Of a stretch of DNA of 64,000 bases, positions 48,036 through 59,772 are shown one piece after another. The notes under the pieces were generated by a model. It was not told where the DNA came from. It searched no databases and saw only the letters and a list, made by a program, of their open reading frames with translations. Positions within the stretch are counted from its first letter, which is position 1. Each line of letters starts with the position of its first letter. The translations under genes were made by a program, and so were the position numbers. Source of the stretch: Lentinus brumalis (lineage: Eukaryota; Basidiomycota; Agaricomycetes; Polyporales; Polyporaceae); the NCBI GenBank assembly GCA_001792895.1, contig MARA01000039.1, positions 62,001 to 126,000 on the forward strand, given 5' to 3'.

Positions 48036-51000
48036 ATGTCGCGCCCCCGGACCAACGTCGATGAGATCCAGCGCAGACACGCGAAGTTGGCGACAGTAGC
48101 CAGTCCGTCCAAGCCCGCGACGCCCCAGGCAAGCGGCAGCAAGGTGGCTCAGCCCTCACACACGTCATGAAGCTCTTACTGACACGCAAACATGCAGGGC
48201 AAGTTTAAGCCGGCCAAGTCGATGCCGACTAAGTCCAGTGCGAGTGCGTCTCTCTCTCTCGGACTGTCTCGCCCGGCCAAATTTCTTATCTTCCCCAATC
48301 CCAAAGTCAGCAAGCTTGGTTCGTTTTCTACACCAGGCTTCGGCAAAGTTAAGCCTAAGCCTCTCGACTTCACCACAGCCGACAACGGCAGCCCTTACGT
48401 GAACGTCTCCTCCACCGAGTCTACGCCGCTCAATGTCTCCACGTCCAGTATCCCATCAAACGGTTTTCTTCGGGGTCCTCCGAAGACTTCCCACCACACA
48501 CATCTCCCAAGCGACCCAAGACAACGCACCATCCTCCCGACAAGGAGAATGTCTTTCTTGAAGTCGATGTGAGCGGTAAGGGGAAGGGTCGTGCGCAAGA
48601 CTCGGGACCACCCTCTTCCACACTGCACGTCGTTGTCCCATCCCACACTGCACAGGCATCACCCTCTGTTCCGACCTTTTCTTCGAGAAGCGCGGGTACG
48701 GGGCCGAAGGCCTTGCCCGGGATGTTTGAGAAGTTGCCTCACGATGTAGGCCTTCATGAGGTATGAGCGTGCCTGTTCTCCAATATTCTCATCTAATGTC
48801 TCTTTTGATTAGATGTCTGAGCCGGAGCTTCGAGGAGAGTGTAACGTTGCCCAAGATATGGTGGAGGCTTGCGATAGGCTGATCGGAGCTGCACGCGCTG
48901 CCACAAGCGAACCGAAAGCGGTCGACACGTTTCTTGCAGTGAGGTATGCTGTATGACATGAATTAACAGTTCGCATCGTTAATCCTTGCGTAGCGACTTC
49001 TTCGAAAAGAGAGTGGCTACGGCCAGGGCTCTTTTGAAGGCCAGACAGCGTGGTGAAAGACCTGTAACGTTCACGGGCCCCGCGGTGAATTCAGACGGAC
49101 ATCCAAGCACGAATGCGTCCACTTCCCATACACCTTCAGACCTCGCAGAGCCACCCGACCATCGCGGTATCCCTTCGGTCACAGTTTCAATGGCTTCGTC
49201 CTCAGTCGCCGGTCCATCAAGGACTCTCGACATGGTCGATGAGGATGACATCATGTACTGGGCGGACCATCCTACTAGCATCACGAGTACGATCGAAGAA
49301 GACAATAGGCCGCCGTCACTGCTCACACCCGCTACACCGCCGGCGACTCAGCCCAAGTCTTCACTCGAAGCCTCACCATTGGAGTCTGCAACCCTAGCTG
49401 AATGCCAACAGAAACCATACTATCCGCAGATTATGGAGGTTTTGAGGAAGGTCTTCCGCCTGCAATCCTTCCGTCCAAAGCAGCTCGAGGCCATCTGTGC
49501 TGCGATGGATGGTCGAGATGTCTTCGTTCTGTTCCCCACCGGTAGCGGGAAGAGTCTGACGTTCCAGATTCCAGCGGTGCTGCAGACGAACGGTGTCACG
49601 ATTGTCGTGGGGCCCCTCATCTCGCTCATACGCGACCAGGTTGACGCACTGCTCAAGATCGGCGTGGACGTGGTCAAACTGGGGGGAGAGCAGTCAGATC
49701 GGGACAGCCAGGAGATGTCTGCTCGCGAGCGTCTATGGAGCGCAGACAAGCCCCGCTTGGTGTATCTCACACCGGAGCAACTTCGAGTCCCTCCCACTAA
49801 GAGGCTGCTCCAAACTCTCTACGACCGGGGACAACTCATGCGCTTCGTCATCGACGAGGCGCACTGCATCACCGACTGGGGTAGACGGTTCCGCGACTCT
49901 GTACGTGTCATTTCCACGATTCTCACATTTTGTTGGCTGACGCGGGGTTCTTGCAGTACCCTGAACTTGCGGATATCAGGAAGCAGTACCCTAAAACCCC
50001 CATCAGCGCGCTGACTGCTACCGCAAACGCGGAGGTCGAGCGTGACATACTGTGCCGCTTGGATATGCCCAACTGCGCGCAATTCAGGCTCTCCTTCAAC
50101 CGCAAGAACCTCTACTACGAGGTGCGGCCGAAGAGGCAGAAGAAGTGCATTGAAGAGATCGCACAAGACATCATACAGCACTTTCCTGGCCAGACTGGTA
50201 TCATCTATTGCCTGTCCCGCACCAGCTGCGAGGATGTTGCGAAGGTGCTGCGCGAGGACTACGGGCTCCAGGCGAAGCACTACCATGCCAAGATGGATAA
50301 CCGGGATCGCGAGCGTGTCCAGAGGGAATGGAGCGATGGAAAGTTCCACATCATCGTCGCCACGGTACGGCCGTGCTCCGTACCTCAAATGGAAGTCCTT
50401 CCTGATTACTATTGGTACTCTAGGTCGCATTCGGCATGGGCATTGACAAGGGTGATGGTACGCATACATCCAGTGTTTTTAAGGCTTTCTACTGATCCTG
50501 GTGAACAGTGCGCTTCGTGATACATTATAGCGTTCCCCAGTCGCTCGCTGCGTACGTGGACTGCGAATGCATCTGAGATTTTCACTGATGAAAGCGTTAG
50601 TTATTATCAAGAGACTGGTCGCGCTGGGCGAGACGGCAATCCTGCTCAGTGCATTCTGTGTATGTCCTCTTGACCGCGTATCACGTACACTCTCCTGACC
50701 CCGCGCAGACTATACCTTCAACGACGTGAGGACACGCATAGACATGATCCGCAAGGAGGATAAGAGCGACGACGAGAAGCGTTGGCAGGAGGACGACCTC
50801 TGGACCGTCGCCCGATACTGTATGAACGACGTCCGCTGCCGACGGCAGCAGGTGCTGGCGCACTTCGGCGAGAAGTTCGATCCAGCGCATTGCAACCAGC
50901 TGTGCGACAACTGCCGCGATACGCGTCCAACAATCCGCGTGGACCACTCGGACGACGCGATCAGCGCGCTGCGGTTATTCGAGAGTCTGGCTAGGTTGTG

Positions 51001-52089
51001 CAAGCGCAACTCGGGGCTGACGAAGAGCCAGCTCGTATCTGCGCTCAGGGGAAGCAAGCAGAAGGCTCTCATCGACAAGGGCTTCAGCACCGACTCGCTC
51101 TACGGTATCCTCAAGGCCCTCCCCCAGGCGACGGTGGAGCGTCTCGTAGACGAGATGCTTGTTGAGGGCTTCTTGGGGTCGGCCCAGGTACAGGTCGGAG
51201 AGTACAACCAGACATACCTGAAGGTATGTGTTTCTACTCAGCTGAACTGTTGATTCATGCTCACCCTGTGCTGTCTTAGTTGGGCCCCAATGCAAATGTC
51301 TTGACGAGCCGAAAGAAGCGACTCGAGATCGAGTTCCGTGAAGCTGGGGCGAAGAACACCACCGGCCCTCCCAAGGCTCCCGTCTCACGCTCACGCAAGC
51401 CGCGCAGCAAGGCGCAAGACGACTATGGTTCGGTCGCAGGCCCTTCAACCGCCAGCTCCTCGCGCAGCGGCCGCAGCCGAGCACCCACCTTCCCTGCAGT
51501 GAGCGAGGGGAACATGCGCAGCCTGTATGTGGACGACCCGGATGATCCGGACTTCAGTGACATCGAGGAGATCCCGAGCCCTGTACCTGCGGCACGTCGC
51601 CCGGGCACGCGTGCGGTCCCGTCCGCATCGCAGGGTCTGACGTATAACATGGAGTCTGACATCGAGGAGCTAGACAGCCCCGTTTTGCGGAGAGTGATGC
51701 TTCTGGAGAATAAGGAGGACCTCGAGCTCTACGAGAGCGAGACGGTCGAGATGAAGTGCAAGGGGGAGCTTCTTGCTCTGCGGCGTCAGGTACGGGCCCC
51801 GTAGTGTGACACTGATGCCTATATAGATTGACGTCTGGTCTGTTCTGCAGATGGCCGCCGATGTGGCGGAGGCGTTCAACGACGAGGTTATTGAGTTACT
51901 TGCCGTCATGTTGCCCAACGGTGAGCGATTATCAGTGCCCCCAGCTCGCGTCAATAACGAACCTCGCACACAGACATGCAAGCCTTGCGTGGCGCATTGG
52001 ATGCAATTCCTTTTGAGATGGGTCGCTTGGGCACTGACTCAGGGAAGGTCCTCACGATATGCACCAAGTATCATATGCAACGCCGATAA
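48036..52089 (+). CDS. RecQ-family DNA helicase (Sgs1/BLM type)
   Basis: A 3'-5' helicase acting in recombination and replication-fork repair. ATG 48036 (MSRPRTNVDEIQRRHAKL) is followed by a long Ser/Pro-rich, probably disordered N-terminal region. The helicase core begins IMEVLRKVFRLQSFRPKQLEAICA, with motif I FPTGSGKSLTFQIPA, motif II [60 protein letters not shown] and the arginine-finger motif YYQETGRAGRDG. The RecQ zinc-binding part (YCMNDVRCRRQQVLAHFGE...CNQLCDNC) and a winged-helix region follow. A C-terminal HRDC-like segment (MAADVAEAFNDEVIELLAV, then IPFEMGRLGT) ends at TAA 52089. About ten introns occur. The G-run at 48473-48476 seems one base short. Confidence 0.92.
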
Positions 52090-53029
52090 TGCAGTCAGTG
52101 CGGCCTGTGTGTTGTATTTTATATCATTCAGTTTATGCTTGGAGTTTCCCGTCACAGTGTCAGCCCATGTGTTCTTGTACATACATCCTAGACTTAATTT
52201 GTCTCCCAAGTAGACGGCGCGCCTCTGGAGAACTCTCTGTGTTCCCGATACCCACCTCGAGACCTAATGTATACAAGTACGTTGCAACCCCTTGGTACTT
52301 CCATGGACCGTCAGGGTTCTTCCCTACAGAGGCCGTCCCCATCTTGACGATCTGTGCTTCTACTCCTGCTGGTTATTCGGATAACCCTCATACCGGTGTG
52401 GCTGCTACCACCTGGTTGAGGTGAATCGAGAGATCGAGAGAGGCTGTGAACGCAGAATTTATGGCTATCCTCCTGCAGATACAACAAATATAGCCTCGAT
52501 TGAGGAAGTGGCCAGCCAGTGCTTTGCGGCGCAAATAACTATTGCATGCGATTATCCTGCACTGGTCGATGCTGGCCTAATCAATATGGGCAGGTTGTCA
52601 GGAGGCGGACTGGCTGCAGCGCCCTGTTGCACCGGAAGCGGGCTTTGGAGAGGGTTCTACAGACAGCAGCAAGTGTCGGTGCATCGACGACGTCTGGAAA
52701 GGAATCCTGCCGGATATTTACACGGGGCTATCACGTATCGTTATATGTAGAATACACGCGCTCACTGGTTCGCCGAATATTGTTCCTTCTTCGGCGCCCT
52801 GCAGTCACGCACAGCATGGAACCGCCAAACGCAAACGTTACCACGCGTGAGCGTGTATAAGAACGTTCCACACCTGCCTCAACGCTCCCACCTTGCAATC
52901 TTCATCCAACTCCTCTTGATCCCGCTTTCTCGTTCCCTCAACAGAGAACGCCTCCAGGTGAGTCTAGATGCTTACCATTCACTTTCGATTGACCATCGCT
53001 GAGTGCATCGGTCAGATCCCGCCACCAGC
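52090..53029. other. Intergenic and 5' UTR of the next gene, with a UTR intron
   Basis: No gene is seen in 52090-52840. TATAAG near 52854 and a GT..AG segment at 52958-53015 (GTGAGT...GTCAG) suggest the promoter and a spliced 5' UTR of the membrane-protein gene starting at 53030. Confidence 0.45.
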
Positions 53030-54274
53030 ATGTCAGAAACATTCTCCACAGCCGGCCTCCTAGGGTTCGCAGGTAGTGAAGAGCACCTCGGAGCCACGCA
53101 GATCGCGCACATCCTTGGGCGTAAAGTTCTTCCCGGTGCTTACAACTCCCCTGGGAGTTATGCGGCCGGGAAGGCCTTTAGTGCACTAGCGAAGTCCAGA
53201 GTTTTTGACGGACTCCATCCTGGCGTCAGTGCCGACCCGTCTACGTTGTCCCAGGGCCCCAATACCGACTCCGCGAGCGGACCGAAGTATACGGCCGCAT
53301 TCTCCGGAACCATCATCCCCCACACAGGACCTATAGCGAAGGCGCTCTTGGACCGTTCTAAGGCGTTGGCCGTCAACGTCGTTGAAGGACGAGTGACAAC
53401 TCCCTCTTCCGTCACCGTGGTTGAACTCCCAGACGCGCCTGACAGCGAAGTACATCCCGTCGCCAAGGTCCATGCTCCCGTCATCCTTCCCATCGCTGCC
53501 AGTGCCGCTGCTGCCGCCGCCTGTGGCGTCATTGGCGATTGGAAGACAGCGACGATGATCGTCGCTGGCATGGTCTGCAATGGCGTGGCGTCGTCCATCC
53601 TGAAGCAAGGCGACCTCACGTTTACTCGGCCCGTCACCACTCCAGGTGCGCCGGCCGGAGACGGATACCTCGAGAACGGAACGGAGTTTATCGTCTTGAA
53701 GGGCACCGAGAGCGCAGTGGCGTCCGTGACGCGCGGACAATTCACTCTGCGCTTCCGGGATGAAGGATCACACGGAAGACTCCAGACATCGAGTACCCTC
53801 TTGACCGCTCAGTGTTTCGTCCAGCTCCTCCTTGTCCCTCAAGGGACAATCCTCGGCCAGTTCGTTTTCTTGCTGTCTATGGCTATCTCTTGGCTCTATA
53901 ACGCGTACGTCTCCCGTCAAGAGCAGGCTGCATGGGAGCGCCTCGCACTCGAGGACCTCCTCAAAGCCCCGTCTATGAAGCGCCACAGCCTCGGGACGCG
54001 CACCACTACTGCAGTGTTCCTCATGCAGGTCCTGCAGCCTGCGAATATCGAAGAGCAGCTCGCCCTCCTCCTCCCCAACAACACACCCGTATGGCGGTTC
54101 TGGAGGCAGACGGTCGCGAAAAGGCTTCGGGAGGTGAAGCCCGACTTCGACCATGTGCAGTTGGATGACGGACACACTTTCTCCTCCGACGAGATCAAGC
54201 TCCTCGGTACTCTGCTCGGGGATGCACAGGCTGCCGTGGATGGTTGCGCGAAGCTTTCAGGTTCAAAATTTTAG
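53030..54274 (+). CDS. Multi-pass membrane protein, unrecognised fungal family, paralogue 1
   Basis: A 414-residue intact single-exon frame from ATG 53030 (MSETFSTAGLLGFAGSEEHL). Features shared with the neighbour at 55645: PGAYNSPGSYAAGK, FDGLHPGVSADP, a hydrophobic pair (LPIAASAAAAAACGVIGDW, ATMIVAGMVCNGVASSIL), the loop TFTRPVTTPGAPAGDGYL, and a second hydrophobic pair (LLTAQCFVQLLLVPQGTILG, FVFLLSMAISWLYNAYVS). A helical C-terminal part follows. About four membrane segments are visible. I do not recognise the family and infer no function. A TATA-like box and 5' UTR intron precede the start. Confidence 0.8.
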   Translation: MSETFSTAGLLGFAGSEEHLGATQIAHILGRKVLPGAYNSPGSYAAGKAFSALAKSRVFDGLHPGVSADPSTLSQGPNTDSASGPKYTAAFSGTIIPHTGPIAKALLDRSKALAVNVVEGRVTTPSSVTVVELPDAPDSEVHPVAKVHAPVILPIAASAAAAAACGVIGDWKTATMIVAGMVCNGVASSILKQGDLTFTRPVTTPGAPAGDGYLENGTEFIVLKGTESAVASVTRGQFTLRFRDEGSHGRLQTSSTLLTAQCFVQLLLVPQGTILGQFVFLLSMAISWLYNAYVSRQEQAAWERLALEDLLKAPSMKRHSLGTRTTTAVFLMQVLQPANIEEQLALLLPNNTPVWRFWRQTVAKRLREVKPDFDHVQLDDGHTFSSDEIKLLGTLLGDAQAAVDGCAKLSGSKF

Positions 54275-55644
54275 GCGGATACAGAGTGTTCGTTACCTAT
54301 ACCCTCTTCTTTAGATACCCAACCTTACCGATAGCTGATAGATCGTACTACTGTGGATGAGGTACGTCTCCCGTAGCCCTCGGTTGCTGTTCGATTTTCC
54401 TTCGTCATGTATTCACCTCTATGTCGGTCTATGCTGCTCCTCTCTTTAAACGTAACTTCCTGTCATGCAATGGACTCCTCCCGGGCATCTGCTCAAATTC
54501 GAGCGAAGGACCGTCGCAACCTGTACGTGGGAAGGAGCGCGACACGTGCGGCCACCTTGCCCTCTGCTCTTTGCGGCCTTCTCTTCTCCCTCTGAGCATC
54601 AAACTCTCCTCTCCGCTGTGGTTCTCAGTTGAAAATTATGCAAAAGTAGACTCGGCTTCGGTGTCCTGCAGCCCGCGGCGCAACGCGTGTCTGCCCCCCC
54701 AATACTGTATAGCAGCCCGCTCATCCTCCTCGAGGCCGCTCCCCAGCTTATCGGTGTTTATCGATATGTTTCGATGGACAGCTTGGCGACCCCTGCTGCT
54801 CGCATGCATGGGAACTTCAATAGGGGCGTATGGGAGTAACTGGACCATGATGCAGCGCTCGAAACTTACTTGGCGTCTTCTGAACCACATACACGAGGTC
54901 CACGGCGACATGCAGCTCGGCGAGCTACATAGCCCAGCGAAACGTGCCGGCACATACTGGCACAGCCAAGAGGTGGGCGAGCTCTGCTCTCACACTGATC
55001 AACACGATTTTGACCATCCAACCTGTTCCAACCGCCAGACGCTGCTCAGCGCAGATTTTTCACGGTGCGCTGGATAGCTACACGTGTTCGTCCGTTGAGA
55101 ACCTGTCGCGGTCAGAATCGGCTTCTGGATGCCTCCGATGTCCCCTGACGCTAGAACAGCAGGGACCAAGCCAAGGGGAGCCGCCAAAGACATCTACTAG
55201 TAGCCGCTGGTCAGTGTCTCATCCCTGCAAGGACGACGGAACCTAATGTCTCATGGTTGTTTCACAGCCTTGCTCCTTTCACAATTGAACGCATATACGT
55301 CTTCTCTGGCATATGCGTTCTTCGAAGAGCTGCGACGTGATCCTCGCCGGATCGATGAACTGCAAGACTTCTCGGGAGTTGATCCTAGAGCCTTGCTGGA
55401 ACCTGTCAGTAAGCACAGCAAGCACTGTGACTATTCCTGGACTTGCTTACGAGCGTTTACGCCCACGATGCGCTGCATAGAAGCAACCACATGAGGCTTG
55501 ACCGGGACCTGCGGTGCTGCCTCCTTCTCCCATATATGCGCGCAGTGAAAGTAGGTCGCGTCCTCGACTCCCATCCGCGGACACTGTCTCCCACTGGCTC
55601 CGGTTCCCCAGCCATCTGCGTCACTTCCATCCTACGTCGGCGAC
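54275..55644. other. Spacer between tandem membrane-protein genes
   Basis: 1370 bp with only short or unconvincing frames. A frame at 54421-55077 has no recognisable motif and an erratic composition. It must contain the promoter of the second paralogue. Confidence 0.4.
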
Positions 55645-57298
55645 ATGCCAGTCATCCCCACCGATCACATCCCTCTTCATGACTCTAGCATCAACCTTGA
55701 CATCTCCGGTGTCGCCGGTTTCTTCGGCGGAGATGTGGCCGTATCGGCAATGGGGACAGTAAGCCTCTACAAAGGGCGGAAGTGGTTCGGTTGGTACAAC
55801 TCACCTGGAAGTTACGAAATCGCGAAGCGTTACGGTCGGCTGGCCCAGCATCGCTTCTGGTGCGGACTCTATCCTGGAGTCACCGACAATCCTGCCGTCC
55901 TTTTTGGGCTCGATGGGAAGGTCGGACCGCAGTACCGCGCCGTGCATTCAGGTACCAGCATGAACCAGACGGGCCATTTGGCGTACCTGCTGTGCCAGGA
56001 ATGCAAGAAGACACCAGCACGAGAATGGGATAAACAGATCGGCAGTACTCGTCGAACCAACCCCATTGACGTAACCATCGCATATCTGCCTTACGACCCG
56101 CCGGAGAAGTTGAATCCTGGAGCTGTTGAGGCGTCTGTAACCACCCAGCTCTCCTTCCTCCCCATCCTATCGTCTGCCGCCGCATGCCTCTCCTGCGGCT
56201 TCGTCGCGGATTGGTATTGCTTTGCCATGATTGCCTTCGGCATGTTCTGTAGTGGGGCATCCTGCTACGTGATCGGTTCGGGAGAGTTCACTTTCACTCA
56301 CCCGAAGCCAGCCGGAGGTGCACCATCCGGAGATGGCATCCTGGCGAACGATGTGAACGACCAGATCGTCATCTTACGGGGTGCAGAAGGAGCCGTCAAT
56401 GCGATCACTCGGGGACGTTTCTCGCTGGACTACAAGAGCCACCCAAGCTATCATAACATCGGGTGGTCTTCCGTGCTCCTCACCATCCAATTTCTCCTCC
56501 AGCTTCTTATCGTCCCTCAGGGCACCATCTTTGGCCAGGTTATGTTCCTGTCATCGCTTGCGGTCTCTTGGGTTTATAACTCTTTCCTCTCCTCCCTGGA
56601 CAAGGAGAGCATTCAGCGACGCATCCTGTTCAAGACGGTTCTTGATAGCCCTGTCACGTACAAGTACCAGCTAGGCACGAGGACTACTATGGTTATCTTC
56701 GTCCTGCTCGTACTGTCGTCCTCACAGAGGATGGATCAGCAGGGATTGCGGAAAGTGCTGGACCATCTTATCCCGAACGATACGAGAGTATGGCGCTCCT
56801 TCAAGAAGACCATCGTCAGAGAGATAGAACTACTCTCCATAGAACGCAAGGAACCCGCCTTCCAGCTGACCTCGTCCGAGACTCTCACGGGGGCGGAGAA
56901 AGAGTTGTCCAAGAACCTCTACCTCGACGCCCAGACCGCGTATCGAGCCTTCCAAGTATATAAGAGGTGAGTGCAGCTGCTTGATGATCAGTGAATGCAG
57001 TCCAGCTGACTTGGTTCCCTCGAAAAGTGACCGTGCAGAAGAGGAGAAGGAGAGAGAGGACTGCCAACCTCCCGAGGAATCCGAAGAACAGGACCAGGTT
57101 GATCTATATGCCGATGAGTACGATGAAGTATCTATTTTGCGAAGATCCACTGACATAGACATCGTCAGGAAAACCGAGAGCGATGCGGGGACTAGTCAGA
57201 CTTGCAACGACTCTCGCCGAGAGTCCGTCGCCGAACTCGATTCAGATTGGCACGGCAGTTGCAATCCTACTGAAACAAATTGGCACGGAGGTTATTGA
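55645..57298 (+). CDS. Multi-pass membrane protein, unrecognised fungal family, paralogue 2
   Basis: ATG 55645 (MPVIPTDHIPLHDSSINL). It aligns with the 53030 gene throughout: WYNSPGSYEIAKRYG, GLYPGVTDNPAV, GFVADWYCFAMIAFGMFCSG, GEFTFTHPKPAGGAPSGDG, LLTIQFLLQLLIVPQGTIFG, MFLSSLAVSWVYNSFLS, YKYQLGTRTTMVIF. Unlike paralogue 1 it continues past the first stop through an intron at 56969-57032 (GTGAGT...CTGAC...AAAAG). Exon 2 encodes an acidic tail (DRAEEEKEREDCQPPEESEE) to TGA 57298. The arrangement suggests a tandem duplication followed by divergence. No function is inferred. Confidence 0.78.
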
Positions 57299-58107
57299 GG
57301 GGGCCGATGGGATTGTCGGACTCACACCCTCCGTCATCTCCTGGCGGAGTGCGCCGCGCAACAAAGCTACTTACTCAGAATTGAAGCTAACATACGGCGC
57401 CGCTGGGACATGTCGTGCTACTTACTCCGAGAGAATGTAATGTTTGTATCTTGCTCGTAGCTGTAAATCACATAGTCACACATCGATAGGCTAGTACTCT
57501 CTACACGGATCCGGTCGGACACACTTTTGTATCATTAATGTCTTCCGAAGTCGCGACCGACGTCTCCTCAGAGTGGCTGTGTGCAGACGCCCAGTTTGGA
57601 CATGATTGTCGACATCGTGTCAACATCGTGCACACCGCGTGAAACTCCAAATCTCGAGTCTCGGGAATGTTCCTAGGATGAGCGAGTTGCAGGGATATTC
57701 CGGCGTGGTTGCTGGGAGATCCTGCGAAGTTCGGAACACACAAGCGTTAACTACATTCTTGGCGTGTTGCTGCCTGATACTCACAAGGTTGCTGCAGAGT
57801 TCTAGTCACGTAGAATCGGAGAGGTGAGGAGAATGGATAGCTCCAGTGGTCCATAAATTACATAATCTTGTTGGGCGCCTGCGAGCTAATTAGGCAAATG
57901 GGCCGCTGCCAGCCTCGCGCGCGCGCGCTCTGCTTGCTTCTTTGCGCGCATCGACAGACGGCTTCCCTCTCGGATTTTCATGGCAAGACAGCGGATACAA
58001 TTGTGTGCGACACCGCTGCGACATACAACAACCTGAAAACCACCCCGAGCCCGACATGCAACGCTCTCACAGTCCTCTGCTAGTGCACCTTGCCCCGGAC
58101 CACCACA
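57299..58107. other. Intergenic, nothing recognised
   Basis: No gene-like frame. A GCGCGCGCGCG stretch lies near 57918-57928. Confidence 0.4.
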
Positions 58108-58976
58108 ATGCCACCCGTCTCACCTGTTGCCGGCACCACGGTTCCCAACCCAAACATCCAGCGACTGAACGCGGCCGTCGAGCACGTCGAAGACCTTGAG
58201 CGCAAGTTCGACACCTACAGGGACACAGCGAAGACGGCCCTGCGCATCCTGCGGGAGGAAAACCACGCGTTGCGCGCCGACTTGAAGGAGACAAATGCGC
58301 GCATCTCGTTGTTGGAGGAGGCACTAGGAGTCGAAGTTGAGGAGGATCCCGAAGAAGCGGAGGGAGGAGCAGGAGGGGAGACAGCAGGGGAGAATGCAGA
58401 CACCGGAGCCGGCGCGCCTGGGAGTGTGGACAATCGTGGTGGCAATGAACAGCGCAGCGTGGACGCTGTGGCGGTAAGCAAGCAGCTTGCCTCGTCTGCA
58501 GCCGTCAAGGTTAGTGAATATACACGTTGACGCGGCGAGTGAGAGTGCTCACCGGATACGCGTAGTCCGCCGTAGCAAAGGTCCTTGCCAAACAGCTCGG
58601 CATTCCAAGGCTCGACAAGGAGCTCTTGCCGGCGTATCCTCGCAAGAACGCCCCATGGCCGAAGGACCCTGCAACAAACCACTCGCTGCTCCGTTTTGAC
58701 TGGTACAAGGGTCCGAAGCACGCTGTGAACGCCGAGGCAATCAAGCGCGCCATGGAAGCTGTTCGCGCGACGGGTGTCGCGGCCGAGCCGGAGTGTCTCG
58801 AGCACCTTCCAAGGGTCCTCGATGCTCATCTGGAGGAGCGTGTTGCTGCTAAGTTCTCGTACCTTGTGCAGAGGTACAAGCTCGAGCATGGGAAGACTCC
58901 GCCGGCAACCAGCCGGACTCGTACAACCACCGCTCGAGCTGGTGGAGGCGACAATGAAGGGGGTTTCGGCGACGAT

Positions 58977-59018
<42 letters not shown>

Positions 59019-59767
59019 CCAGGGATCGACCGGGGCCTGCTGCGCTCACGTGCGAAGAAGGTCCGTCAGCGCACACCGGTGTCATGCGTCGATAAGACTA
59101 ACCTATCATGGCATCAAGAAATGCGAGCAGCGTCAACGCAAGCGCAAGGGGAGTGCGTATGAGGACGCCAAATATGAGTTGGCGTTCATCGTGAATGCCA
59201 TGTCCGACGATGAGGACGAGTACCCTGATGCCGAGTACCCTGCTGGAGAGATGAAACGGTACCGCAGTCGCGCACCAAGCTGGCGCAGCGAAGTGGTAAG
59301 TGTATTAGTCCTCCTGTGTGCGTGTGAGCATAGCAAGTAAATTGACTGCTTGCCCACAGCTGCAGACCATGTACGATAATCTCGACGGGCGTCCAGATCC
59401 AAAGCCGGACCGGGCAAAGGCGATGTGTCCGCGGATACGGGGAGCCGTCATTGCGACAAGGCCGCCTGTCGCTCGGACCTTGAAGAACCGTGTCCGCATC
59501 TGGATGGTCAAGCCTGAGTTGCTTAGTGAGGATGTTCTCGCGGACTGGCTGGAGGATGGGCGCATCGGGCACAATGGGACTGCATGGGGAGATGAGGAGG
59601 ACCCTGTTGACATATCAGTGGCAAAGCGAAAGGAGAAGTCGGGCGTACACGGGGCGCGAGGTGTCAAGCGACCGCGCGTCGACACGTCGGAGGCTAACGC
59701 GGCGCGTGCACGAGTTGCTGCGGCCTCGAACGGTATTGATCCCGACCTCATCTTCGCGCAGCTGTAG
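58108..59767 (+). CDS. Coiled-coil/acidic protein, unrecognised, convergent with transposase
   Basis: Four exons: 58108-58509, 58566-59060, 59119-59295 and 59360-59767, with GT..AG introns and ACTAAC/TGACTG branch-like sites. The N-terminus (NIQRLNAAVEHVEDLERKFD, ILREENHALRADLKETNARI) is a coiled coil. An acidic Gly/Glu linker follows, then a globular part (VAKVLAKQLGIPRLDKELLP, LLRFDWYKGPKHAVNAEAI) and a run of 15 Glu (near 58981-59025). A basic stretch KCEQRQRKRKG, then MYDNLDGRPDPKPDRA and a C-terminal VKRPRVDTSEANAA precede TAG 59767. I do not recognise the family. The basic and acidic tracts suggest a nuclear protein. It ends 5 bp from the end of a convergent transposase gene, so the two may be parts of one element. 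Confidence 0.72.
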
Positions 59768-59772
59768 CGGGG

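Noticed and set aside
54421..55077. 219-codon open frame between the membrane-protein genes
   Set aside because: Composition is erratic, there is no recognisable motif, and no matching paralogous segment was seen.
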